Of a DNA stretch of 64,000 bases, positions 14,101 to 23,100 are shown piece after piece. Positions within the stretch are counted from its first letter, which is position 1. Each line of letters begins with the position of its first letter. The translations under genes and the position numbers were made by a program. Source of the DNA: Sthenelais limicola (lineage: Eukaryota > Annelida > Polychaeta > Phyllodocida > Sigalionidae); NCBI GenBank assembly GCA_942159475.1, contig OW804095.1:60354773-60418772 (forward strand), given 5' to 3'. The notes beneath the pieces were generated by a model. It was given only the letters and a program-made list of their open reading frames with translations, ran no database searches and was not told where the DNA came from.

Positions 14101-17100
14101 CCTGTACCATGGACGACAACCTCCACAAAGCTGGCAGTGGCCGGGGAAGGGAAGAAAGAAAAACTGCTGATGGCTCCCAGGGCCATCATCACAAGAGGCG
14201 AGACCAGAGTAGAAGTATAGAGAGAAGAAGGGATGGAGGGGGAAGGGGCAGGAGCACAGAACGGAGGACTGGGAAGAACAGCGCCAGTCTTACTCCGGGA
14301 TCTAGTTGCAAAGTTGTGGTCAGCAAATCTGATGGTGACATTAGATCGAAGCTAAAGCCAGGTCCTATCAGGGAAGGTTTTGTGCTAGACGTGAATGCTC
14401 CATTCCCTATACCCCCGCCTCGAAGGACAAGGTCTCGTGCCTCAATCAAGCAGAAACTGAATGCCGCCAAGGTACTGCCAGTGCTAGACAGGAATGGGAG
14501 GTTTGATGATGATCCAAGAAGAGCTCCACCACTAGGAAACCATTCAGGTGTTTCACAGTATTATAATTTCGATACAGATTTAACACTATCAGGTAGCGAG
14601 TCAGTATATCACGATCAAGAGATAACACACAGTGATAAATCGTTTTCTTTGCAGGCAAAGGGTGAAGGATTGGAAAGTCAGAGGCAGGTGAACGGTACAA
14701 GATCAGGTGGGGCATTTAGAACGGACGGACTTACCCAGACATCACCCTACAAGAAAAGGCATATTAATACTTCGTTAGGGTCATTAAAGTTAAATCTCGA
14801 TGAACCAGACCCAGACTTATTACTCAGCCCCAGCAGTGCAACGTCCCCAGAGCTGAGCCCACTATCGCCAGGTACTGGGGCCAATCTTATGGTCTTCCCT
14901 CCCCGCCCACCGAGGAGATCTAAGTTAAGAAAACAGAAAGCATTTGAAAGGGACCCAAGTACTATGGGTTCTGCTGGGGAAGAGGGAAAGACGCCAGAAA
15001 TGAGTCCACGTAGGAAGCAAAAAGTAGAAACCGACTCCAAAAATAGCAATAATAATACATCTGCCCCTTCTCTGGCCGCATCTAAAGATGCAATATACGC
15101 AGATATTTCTGAGCAACAACCTACTAAGAATACAAGACTTGCAGCTATCTCGCCGCCGCCAAACAGTGCCTATGGTTTGGTTATTAAATCAGGTAATGGC
15201 CAAAGTGAAGTGTCCAAAATGATAGATGAAATCACCCAGAAAACGTTAACAGGGTATTCTTCAATACAGGTGTCCCCTCAAGTGAGTCAAGTAGATCCAG
15301 TCCACCGTCCTCCAGTTCGCCGACCATCTGTTGATGACCTGTCTGATCAGGGGCTTATCAATGAAGCTTATGAAACCGATGGTAGTATAACAGATAAAGA
15401 AGCATCATGTACCTTACCACGACGAGCAACATCGGGAGGAAGTCAAGATGAACAAACTGCTGTCCATAAATCTGGCATATCTTCATTGCCCTCGTCTCCG
15501 GGCCCACAACCAAAGCCAAAGCCTAGGAGAAAAAGATCGAAGCAATCGTCTTCGCAGGCTTCAAGGGAAAGCGCCAAATCTCCTGAAACGATATCAGACA
15601 TATGCACAAGAATGGAGAATTTGGTTAATGTTCTGGAAAGAGAGGCAGCAGATCATCGGAGAGCTAAGGAGGAGAATAGGACAGGGGACACAATTGAATC
15701 TGAGTCCTTCAAATCAAGGCCGCCAAAAGAAATAGACAAGGATACGCGCCCAGAAAGTATTACAACTCATGAAATCAAGCGAACAGAATCTCCTTTACTG
15801 TCATTAGATGTCCCAGCCCCGGAAAGTATACCGAGGGGACAATTTGAAGGAGATGTTTTATTGAATCCAACTATAGACTCTAGACCTACCATAAAGGTGG
15901 GTCCTGCATTAGATAAAAGACTTAGAACTGGAATTATATTTAAGGGGCAAGATTCTGAAAGAGAGCACAGTTCTGATAGAGATAGGAGTAGGTCACCTAG
16001 AGACCAAGAGGTTCGAAGTGAGAAGAAATCTGCTAAAGAAGGTGATGTAGATTTGACAAAAACTGGTGAGAAATCTCAAACACAAGATGAATCTAAAGTG
16101 ACTGAAATACCAATGATCGATGATCATGATAATGAATATGAAGAGGAAATTCGCAAAGAGGAAAAAATATACATATCAGATATTCCAAAGGAAGTACCCA
16201 GTACCACCAGTAGAACTTCTAGAGAAACTACACCTGACATTTCCAAATCCCCAGTGAGATCGGACACGGACTTGGTAGATGATAAATATGTAAAGCCAGA
16301 GCAAGCAGCGCCATTAGAATCCCAATCAGAAAAGGAAGCACCTGCATCACCATCAAAGACTTCTGCACTTGATCGATCTTTTGAGGGATCAATTCCATCC
16401 GATCAACAGTCTGTGGATACTACGAACTCCGATAACCTCAAGCCCCCCATCAAACCACCGTACACCCTGTGGGGTGAAAACAGTTGGATGAGAGGCTCCT
16501 CAGACAGGCCAGATCATCATCCTCATTTCCCTAACCATACACCACCAATGTCTGAGAAACAGAGCATTGATAATTGGTCCGCTCCTGAATCAAGAAGCTC
16601 AGACAGTCTATCAGTCAGCGGTAAAAGCCACGACTCGTCCGGTGTGAAGGAGGGAAAAGTTGAGGAGAAAAAACCGGCCGTCACTGAGTGGGAAAATACA
16701 GTGGAAATGGAGTCAGCTCAATTTCCTCGGTCTGACAAGCTGCAAGGAGAGACTTTAGATATGACGGATAAAGATAATGAGGAATCACGAGTCGAATTAT
16801 CTGCAGATTCTGTAAATGAAAATAAATCTGCTGAAAGTGGACCTAGTGCAGGCCAAGTGGCCGAGGACAGACAAGGTAATCACGAATCTGATGCAAGGAA
16901 AACCTCTATATCGGACGGAGTTTCACCAGTGACTTCAGTCAGTACATTACATGATGTCCAGTCAATATTTAGTACAAGTGGTGAGACTGACGCTTCTAAG
17001 TGTGAAGCATCCCAAGATGGACAGACTTTAGCGCCGGCCAGTGCGGGAGAAGATGTACCAGGACCTCTAGAGGGTGGCGCTTCTGATAAGGAATTATTAC

Positions 17101-20060
17101 AAGTGAAAGACGGGGATCCTTCTGATGCTAAGGACGTTAGTGTTGAAATAAATGTTTCTATTGACATGGAAGAGAGTATCTGCGAAGAAGATAAAGGAGA
17201 AGAAGAAGGAAGCCGGCCTGTGCAAAAAGGAAATGAGGCAGAATCAGAACCACAAGGTAAGGTCACTGAGGAAGTAGTACCACCTGTAGAAAATGAAAGA
17301 TTAGACGATGATATATCTGGGGGAGATATTATAGAGTCTCCCCCAGGAGGAAATATTGACGGTGAGGAAGTTATTGACCAAGGTTCTAGCGAAGTTGTTG
17401 ACCAATATCATAGCGATGAGGCAGGTGTAGAAGATGTTACTTCTGAACAGGTGGGACAAACCCTTGAACCCTCACAACTGCCTGCATCGGATGAAGAAGA
17501 ATCAAAGCCTACCGAAGTACAAGACAGAAATATTGATGGTGAGGAAGTTATTGACCGAGGTTCTAGCGAAGTCTATAGCGATGAGGCATTGAAGTCTGTC
17601 TCAACCCCTTTGACTGAGTCTTTAGAAGAAAAGGCAGGTGTAGAAGATTCACAACTACCTGGTTCGGATGAAGGAGAACCAAAGCCTGCAGAAGTACAAG
17701 ACGACACAATACAAATTACACCAAGACTTAGTGTAGATAAAAATGAAGAAATACAAATCCAGACCACCACTGATGATGGCGTCCTACCCGAAACCGATGA
17801 GATATATGACAATGGGGTCCCGTTGGAAGATAAGGCTAAACTATTAGAGACAGTCACAAGTCAGTCTGAAGATGCTGAGGATACACCTGAAACTAAAGTT
17901 GATCAAATTTCCGGAGATATTGAAAAAAATCCAATTTCTGAGGGTACGTTTGGTGGTGAAAATGCTGCTCTCGATCCCCCAAATGAGGACTATAATGATT
18001 CAAAAAATGAGAATGAAGATGATTTAAATGTGATTCCAGTCGTTAGTGATATACCTGAATCTCTACTTTTTGATATTGACGATGTTACCGACGAACCCAA
18101 AATTAAAGACCCTGCTGTTGATAGTAATTTAAGCGAGTATCCAGATTCTGATAATATCAAAGTTAATGCAGACAAAACTTTAGAATCTGGCCTAGAAAGC
18201 CAAGATGGCAACCAGGGAAGCATTGATGATAAAAACGACGTGTCCTTGTCAACAAGTATTTGTGACAGTGAACGTGCAACTGAAGAACATAGCCTTAAAA
18301 CCATTGTGGATACTCGGGCTATTGATGAATTCCAGGAGAGTTCCATATCTGAGAGTGACAAAGAATTAGAAAAATCCATTGATAAAGAAGCGTTTGATAA
18401 AGAAACTCATGAAATAATGCCGGGCCCTGATTCGACTGGAAATTTGCCTCCAGAGAAAACAAGTGAAATAGAAATTGCATTCGACGAACCAAACAGACAA
18501 GTCGATATTGATCCAGTTTCGTTGAACGGCGAGGAAAGGAACCAGATATCAGACAAAATTGACTCTGAAATTCATGAAGAAAAGCATGATTCTCTTTTAG
18601 ACGAATTTGGAGACGATGATAAAGATCTCCAAGAACACAGCCTTGAGAAAATTGATATCAAACAATCTCATGCTGAATTAATTTCCGATAATCGTGTATC
18701 TAGTATGGATGAAAACGAAGGTTCAACAGTAAAAGAACCCAGTCTTCCAACACCAGATGAGAGTCAACCTGTTGAGATAGAAACTAGAAGCGAATCAGAT
18801 GAGAGTCGCCCTGTTGAAATAGAAACTAGAAGCAAATCGGCCCAGCAAGAAAATCAAAATGAAATCAAACTATATGAAGATAGTATATCAAACGAAAAAT
18901 CTGATCGTGCTGAGTTGTTAACACCTGAAGAGAAAATAAGTAAGGACATTCCGGAAACTCCTACTTCACACCAAGGCACATCACAGGATAATATTAAGCG
19001 ACAAGTAGAAAATCCACAAGAAATCACTAAAATCGATTTTGCAGAATGCTTCGATAAATATGTAGTTTCAAGCGGTGTAGATGATGTAACCTCCGAGGTT
19101 TATAAAGAAACATTAGAAAAAATATTATCCACACCACTTAAGACTCTTTCTGAAAACATTAAATTAGCTGAGAGTATACGCGAGAGTAGGAGAGAGTCCC
19201 CACTTCGGCAAAATCAATCAGAGGTGGTGGAACGAGACTGGGAATCAATGAAAACACCAAGTGATACTATTGATAGCATTGACGAGGTTCACCCAGATAC
19301 CAGTAGCGAGGATTTAAATAAAAATGTTGCACCGTCGCAAGCAATCACTGAATCCACGTTAAAAACCTCAGAGGAGGAGATGGAAAAGGAGGAAAGTCAT
19401 TCTATGGAAAGGGATGATTTGACCGGGGCGGGAAGTAGTAGCCCCAAAGGTGAATCAATGGAGAAGGGACTAGCATGTGGAAGCCCAGATAAGGATGCCA
19501 GCATAGATATATCTACCGAGACACAGACCGATACAATACCTACAACAGAGGCGTGCACGGAGACTGACGAGTTAACTGAGGCCCTCTGGGGAGAGGTAGA
19601 GCAGGATCCAAGTCCTGTTGATCACGACAACCCACACTCAGTTAATGGAGTAGAATCAGAGCACGTCGCCGACGTTCCAGGTTCAGAAACCCAGAATCAA
19701 AGCGCCCTAACAGCAATAAGAGAACATGAAGGGAAGGCAGTGGTGGAGGAGGAGGAAGAGGCGCCGGTGAAGGAAGAAGAAGGAGGTAAATCCGGAGAGA
19801 ATGAAGAGCCACATACTTCTCTAGAGGACGACGGTGCAGAGACTGAATCACAGTCCACCTCAGACCTAACGAGTGTTGAGACAGTGATAGGTCCCCTCTC
19901 TAGTGCAGATGTCGCATCTATTGCTGAAGAGGGAGAGGTTGACTCACCCAGAACTGATCCACTAAGTGGCTCACACACTTCAGATGGTGAAGCTTCTGAA
20001 CTTGAAGGTCAAGATGTTGTAGAGCTTAGTAAATGTGAAATAGTAGATGATAAGTCATGA
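11142..20060 (+). CDS. Giant single-exon ORF, ~2,960-residue low-complexity protein of unknown function
   Basis: The frame is open from 11046 to a TGA at 20058-20060. Codon 11046 is TTG, so a eukaryotic start must be ATG 11067, 11166 or later. A strong 3' splice site (CTAAT branch-like sequence, then tttctgtggcag) ends at 11141, so this may be the last exon of a spliced gene. ATG 11166 has A at -3. Residues are numbered here from codon 11046. Lysine/arginine/glutamate-rich helical or coiled-coil stretches lie near 68-195, 386-450, 572-629, 697-725 and 998-1020, with a heptad-like segment near 1516-1549. An SR/SG-rich patch is near 793-830. Basic and proline-rich patches (IPPPRR, PPRPPRRSK, PKPKPRR) lie at 979-1510. 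The part after ~1560 is strongly acidic and rich in S, E and D. Cysteine and tryptophan are rare. No catalytic or globular domain was recognised. It may be a scaffold or cytoskeletal protein, but that is a guess. Neighbour downstream: amphiphysin, same strand. Confidence 0.85.
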   Translation, partial: GIYLFCSTMYAVGNSVFGRRLREQEDLEMMDNKQHHGSVYTHKKWNTNELETYDKRKNAVKDAARYLTEREKETSGGEYDFSRRKQEVRRASLYLSDKEARVAKKKATKERKMKRQIGRDLLRIEDEKLRSQAIAAEKRELMRQREEEMQRYREFLMNENNYDDRGLVWPPPGRRNSPPKINSFDDGYVASGSDEDRGKSRRKPRRSPSPVDVPEIEVEPVGHLRRALMKVGDPTLEIQKLPPRAEPPKPEKSPEHSPELTTNVPVLPYDPAVASVPTAEDCLVPLEGGESEDYEGSDEEERRVRFGHKLVSDEYGVKLARLERQRTKRSGEGILKQPHGDRNNPGAFGGARPKDLFNAQEKFRQKYEKKERRARRENKIRENPNSDPEDRDYRSEKKDKKQVNKKGLRKLDPKQLGAELGLDLLTANPEELAMKDRFLTKQPSAVGSNQPSRVYTDLRQRFQAGRKITVEVHQSEEDSEDEYAPGAVPSSSTTTTRYGTRNVTVKPGDMDFELKAASKAFFSVRKRNTFDEDASPEKNFDKVIENKMKEEHDKMLTQMSDIQKELLHKREKRKQDLLKKMDNAPEINREALAELDGADMCSPLSVRPGESAYLYAISPSLEGADWSTRVPDDPTTNTYEPITMGDSETTRLADRLRSGLPLELALLDAEDEARKRKREEDKRKMAESIAGKGSQEYNPYGVELQDSEEENSNSYSRTKSVDVWPPPLDKSPSSDYPHSRGSSRRSHNNGPQGDSDPYSGTSRSGSPSRSRGGSRSGSGSGSPGPSRSREGSPPRNGDTGVVHQYGDAPELGGGALSRSGTARSTHSISSKLSVGSKVHMREGSIRSRASEYSTSSHKKNKELIHRDSLYDFPSGPLSALCCGNIRSKQRPNIPPELKQGMSIDKSPKIKTPDILKYLTNEGKSPTKSKRSSVKSNEIHGSPSHTPNIPPRKSKRSSSMSASQRNAELVKRAQAEKEAKLRLVRQRSCTMDDNLHKAGSGRGREERKTADGSQGHHHKRRDQSRSIERRRDGGGRGRSTERRTGKNSASLTPGSSCKVVVSKSDGDIRSKLKPGPIREGFVLDVNAPFPIPPPRRTRSRASIKQKLNAAKVLPVLDRNGRFDDDPRRAPPLGNHSGVSQYYNFDTDLTLSGSESVYHDQEITHSDKSFSLQAKGEGLESQRQVNGTRSGGAFRTDGLTQTSPYKKRHINTSLGSLKLNLDEPDPDLLLSPSSATSPELSPLSPGTGANLMVFPPRPPRRSKLRKQKAFERDPSTMGSAGEEGKTPEMSPRRKQKVETDSKNSNNNTSAPSLAASKDAIYADISEQQPTKNTRLAAISPPPNSAYGLVIKSGNGQSEVSKMIDEITQKTLTGYSSIQVSPQVSQVDPVHRPPVRRPSVDDLSDQGLINEAYETDGSITDKEASCTLPRRATSGGSQDEQTAVHKSGISSLPSSPGPQPKPKPRRKRSKQSSSQASRESAKSPETISDICTRMENLVNVLEREAADHRRAKEENRTGDTIESESFKSRPPKEIDKDTRPESITTHEIKRTESPLLSLDVPAPESIPRGQFEGDVLLNPTIDSRPTIKVGPALDKRLRTGIIFKGQDSEREHSSDRDRSRSPRDQEVRSEKKSAKEGDVDLTKTGEKSQTQDESKVTEIPMIDDHDNEYEEEIRKEEKIYISDIPKEVPSTTSRTSRETTPDISKSPVRSDTDLVDDKYVKPEQAAPLESQSEKEAPASPSKTSALDRSFEGSIPSDQQSVDTTNSDNLKPPIKPPYTLWGENSWMRGSSDRPDHHPHFPNHTPPMSEKQSIDNWSAPESRSSDSLSVSGKSHDSSGVKEGKVEEKKPAVTEWENTVEMESAQFPRSDKLQGETLDMTDKDNEESRVELSADSVNENKSAESGPSAGQVAEDRQGNHESDARKTSISDGVSPVTSVSTLHDVQSIFSTSGETDASKCEASQDGQTLAPASAGEDVPGPLEGGASDKELLQVKDGDPSDAKDVSVEINVSIDMEESICEEDKGEEEGSRPVQKGNEAESEPQGKVTEEVVPPVENERLDDDISGGDIIESPPGGNIDGEEVIDQGSSEVVDQYHSDEAGVEDVTSEQVGQTLEPSQLPASDEEESKPTEVQDRNIDGEEVIDRGSSEVYSDEALKSVSTPLTESLEEKAGVEDSQLPGSDEGEPKPAEVQDDTIQITPRLSVDKNEEIQIQTTTDDGVLPETDEIYDNGVPLEDKAKLLETVTSQSEDAEDTPETKVDQISGDIEKNPISEGTFGGENAALDPPNEDYNDSKNENEDDLNVIPVVSDIPESLLFDIDDVTDEPKIKDPAVDSNLSEYPDSDNIKVNADKTLESGLESQDGNQGSIDDKNDVSLSTSICDSERATEEHSLKTIVDTRAIDEFQESSISESDKELEKSIDKEAFDKETHEIMPGPDSTGNLPPEKTSEIEIAFDEPNRQVDIDPVSLNGEERNQISDKIDSEIHEEKHDSLLDEFGDDDKDLQEHSLEKIDIKQSHAELISDNRVSSMDENEGSTVKEPSLPTPDESQPVEIETRSESDESRPVEIETRSKSAQQENQNEIKLYEDSISNEKSDRAELLTPEEKISKDIPETPTSHQGTSQDNIKRQVENPQEITKIDFAECFDKYVVSSGVDDVTSEVYKETLEKILSTPLKTLSENIKLAESIRESRRESPLRQNQSEVVERDWESMKTPSDTIDSIDEVHPDTSSEDLNKNVAPSQAITESTLKTSEEEMEKEESHSMERDDLTGAGSSSPKGESMEKGLACGSPDKDASIDISTETQTDTIPTTEACTETDELTEALWGEVEQDPSPVDHDNPHSVNGVESEHVADVPGSETQNQSALTAIREHEGKAVVEEEEEAPVKEEEGGKSGENEEPHTSLEDDGAETESQSTSDLTSVETVIGPLSSADVASIAEEGEVDSPRTDPLSGSHTSDGEASELEGQDVVELSKCEIVDDKS
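13424..13530 (+). repeat. SR/SG-dipeptide low-complexity tract inside the giant ORF
   Basis: Repeated AGT/AGA/CGT/GGA codons give an S-R-S-G-S-rich run (codons ~793-828). Its composition resembles RS domains, but no RNA-recognition motif accompanies it, so a splicing role is not implied. Confidence 0.75.
17352..17700 (+). repeat. Internal tandem duplication in the giant ORF (period ~177 nt)
   Basis: The block starting NIDGEEVIDQGSSEV at 17352 recurs as NIDGEEVIDRGSSEV at 17529. Both are followed by AGVED, a QLP-SDE segment and KP-EVQD. The copies differ by small in-frame indels. This shows that the acidic half grew by local duplication. Confidence 0.85.
18756..18839 (+). repeat. Two-copy 42-nt in-frame repeat in the giant ORF
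   Basis: DES-(Q/R)-PVEIETRS-(E/K)-S is encoded twice in direct succession (codons 2571-2598). The two copies are almost identical at the DNA level, so the duplication is recent. Confidence 0.9.
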
Positions 20061-20143
20061 TGAGCGTCCAAGGGGCTCTATATTGAATTTTGATATGATA
20101 ATACAGGAAGGGAATCATCCGTGCTGTTCCCCATATCGTTTTA

Positions 20144-20149
20144 AATAAA
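20144..20149 (+). terminator. Polyadenylation signal (AATAAA) of the giant-ORF gene
   Basis: Canonical hexamer 84 nt after the TGA at 20058-20060, which supports the 8.9-kb exon being the terminal exon with a short 3' UTR. Confidence 0.6.
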
Positions 20150-23100
20150 GATCAACTGTGGTTCAAGAAAAATGGTTCAAGAAAAAAGGTAGCATTGATG
20201 TAGATCGGGTTAACACCAGAATCCATGTGACTTACTCGTGACTTAATAGCAGCCCTTTCAGACTGTGACAATCTTGCATTTCGTCTTTTTTGGTTTTTCA
20301 GTATATTTATTAAAATTTTATATTTTGGCAGCATGTACATGATATAATGTGTTAGCAGTGTCACGCTCCTCGTAGCATGCCTTGCGTATTTATGTTAGAT
20401 TTCCATTGCTAAATATAATTCACCTATCATCATGTTTCTTCGGCGATAGATGTATAATGTTGGAAGCCTAGCGATACATAATGGTACAGAGACTATGATA
20501 TATGTGTGATGTTCCCATAGAGTTATATTTCTGTCGTGCTTTGGTTGTATCGGTTGAATAGTTTAATCGTCAAGACTATGCAAAAAAAGGATGTCAGATT
20601 GATGTGTGTCTTAAGAAATTACGAGGATATTTTTTGTTGAAATATGTGATGTGATTCCGGTTTCATTGGTTCTACGACCAGAATATGAAATTCCATATCA
20701 TATGATGATGACCTTTAAAGCTGTTCGCTATATCAAAAAACGCATAATGGAAATCCTTGTGGTAATATTGCTTTCCCCTATTTATCTCCATAGCCATGAA
20801 GGAAATAATTGTCTTTCTTCAAAGGGTTTACCTTCGATATCCCTATAGGGCTCTGAATATTGAAATCACCTATCAAAAGACACTTGTATATCTATCATTT
20901 GAAGATTGCGGCTCTGTAGCTGGATTGACCGGTCGGCCAGTTGTTGCACTTTAGAAAATGATTGATTATGCGATTTGAACCGGTGACGTCCCAGAGTGTG
21001 TTTGTACTGAAGCGTATTAAATCTGACACTACAATCAGTACCATAAATGACGTACACACGATATGTCCTCAAGACTTTACGTATTCATTATGATGTTTAT
21101 AGAATGTGCTTCATTCAAAGAGAATGTATGCCTATTGGGGCACAGCTGTATTGATGAGAACATTGTGGTTTCTATTTAAAGTTTACTCCAGGGAAAACAA
21201 CCCAGGGTTTTAGCTATGCTGCTCTATGTACTCAATGTGTTTGGAAAACTAAACCTAATATATAAATTGTATACACGGCTATGGGATCTACTCACGCTAT
21301 GCTCTTTTCTGGCTTGTCTGTTAGATTTCATTGTCTGTTAGGACTTTCTATCAGTGCCCAGCACCTGTTTGTTAGAGAACAAAATCGCGTTCTTCCATTT
21401 AGCATGAAATGGTTAAATCAATTACCAATTTATCCAAGTAGGGATTTAGGCCAAATAGACTTATAGAGATTATTTGTTATTATTATTATCATTACTTATA
21501 GCCGAGACTTTATCAAGAAAACATTTTCTTCTCAGAAGTTTACCACCGTTTTACTTCAGCGAGTGTTATGTGTCAAAGGTGATTTGTCTGTGTTGTATTA
21601 TTCGTGTTTGCACTGCTGTTTATACATGTACTTGCATTGCACCCATACATTTCAAAACCAAATGAAAGATACTTCACTTGAACTGACTTTCATGGGCATG
21701 GGATTATGCAAATAATGACCATATTCCTCAGATTACATGTCACGGGTCATTGTACCAGCATGGTATATACACCACGAGGGTTTCCACCATTCACGGAAAC
21801 ACCCTTTTCTAGTTTGCTTATGTAAATTCACAAGTCATATTCATTAGATGTAAAATATGTAGGCGCACCCTTGTCATAGGCTTGACATAATCCGTTTCAA
21901 ACTTAGCTGTTTATTTCTACCGAAATGATTATCCATGTTCGATGAGAAAATACACTGTGTGTAGACATATATGTGTATACACCTTATCCCAGAGGCTTGA
22001 ATATACCTTGCTCTGTTGATTCAGAAACTGCTTATATTCTGCTATTCGATGGGGGAAAGATATCTTGTGTATTATGGACTCCCACCTCCGACATCAAGTT
22101 CGCATACAAGATTGTAACAGCGACATTATTCGAGATCCCGTATTTTCTCTCGCTAGTTTTATAAGGTATTCCAGTGTTATATCATTGAGTGAATAATCGA
22201 TTCCTTCCAGATATTTTTGTCAGAAAGTTGATACTTGTATCTGGTTTGTAAAATTTATGGATATTATACACTGACATAGATGACTTGTAAAAACGAGCAT
22301 CGAAATAAAATGATATTTAATAATTTCTGTACTCTTTTTACTTCCATATTAGATTTATTCCGTTTTACCCTACTTCCCTTTTCCACCATGCATCAGTCTC
22401 AATAAGTGATTTGGAAAATACTCCGATTGTAAGGGTTTCTGGCCTTCATTTATTTCTATAGTCCATCGCCTACCGCTTATGTTCGTCCTTTCATTATACC
22501 TAGTCATATCTTTCATAGATAATGACATTAACATACATGTAGTTATGCATTGAGTATGATGCTAAATATATGATAAATTCTCCATGAACCGATATGAAGA
22601 CGCCTCCTAACACCGCGAATGAATGAGGTAATCTTGCCCCGCCGTAGTCGGGAAGGGGAGGCACCTGCAACATTCCCCAGATAGAACTCACATATCATAA
22701 TTGAAGCCAACAAGGCTCCTGAATATTTGCCTCGTACTCCAGCTCTACTATGCTATTAATCAAACTCATTCGTAGTCATCATTCATTCTTTTTCATGTGT
22801 TGATTGTGTGACGGCCGTAGTCACCTTGCCAAGTGACTGAGCGAGTTGTGTGTAGTCCCCCATGCCAGCTTGATATGGCGCCATGTTTGTTCATCGAGCA
22901 ACACACCACATACATCAACTAACCCTTGCCACAAAACAAATAAAATTCACCCCTTGCTGAACCTATGCACCTCCAACTATAGTATTTATGTGAGCCTGGC
23001 GAGAAAATGTGATCTCCGCCCTTCTGACTAACACAAATAATAATGGTGTTTTTTAAAAGAATCTAATGATTTATTCCGCCGGTGTAAGAAAATTGAGTAT

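Noticed and set aside
16880..18379. Long minus-strand frames of 90-130 codons
   Set aside because: They lie antisense to the acidic part of the giant exon and reflect its codon composition.
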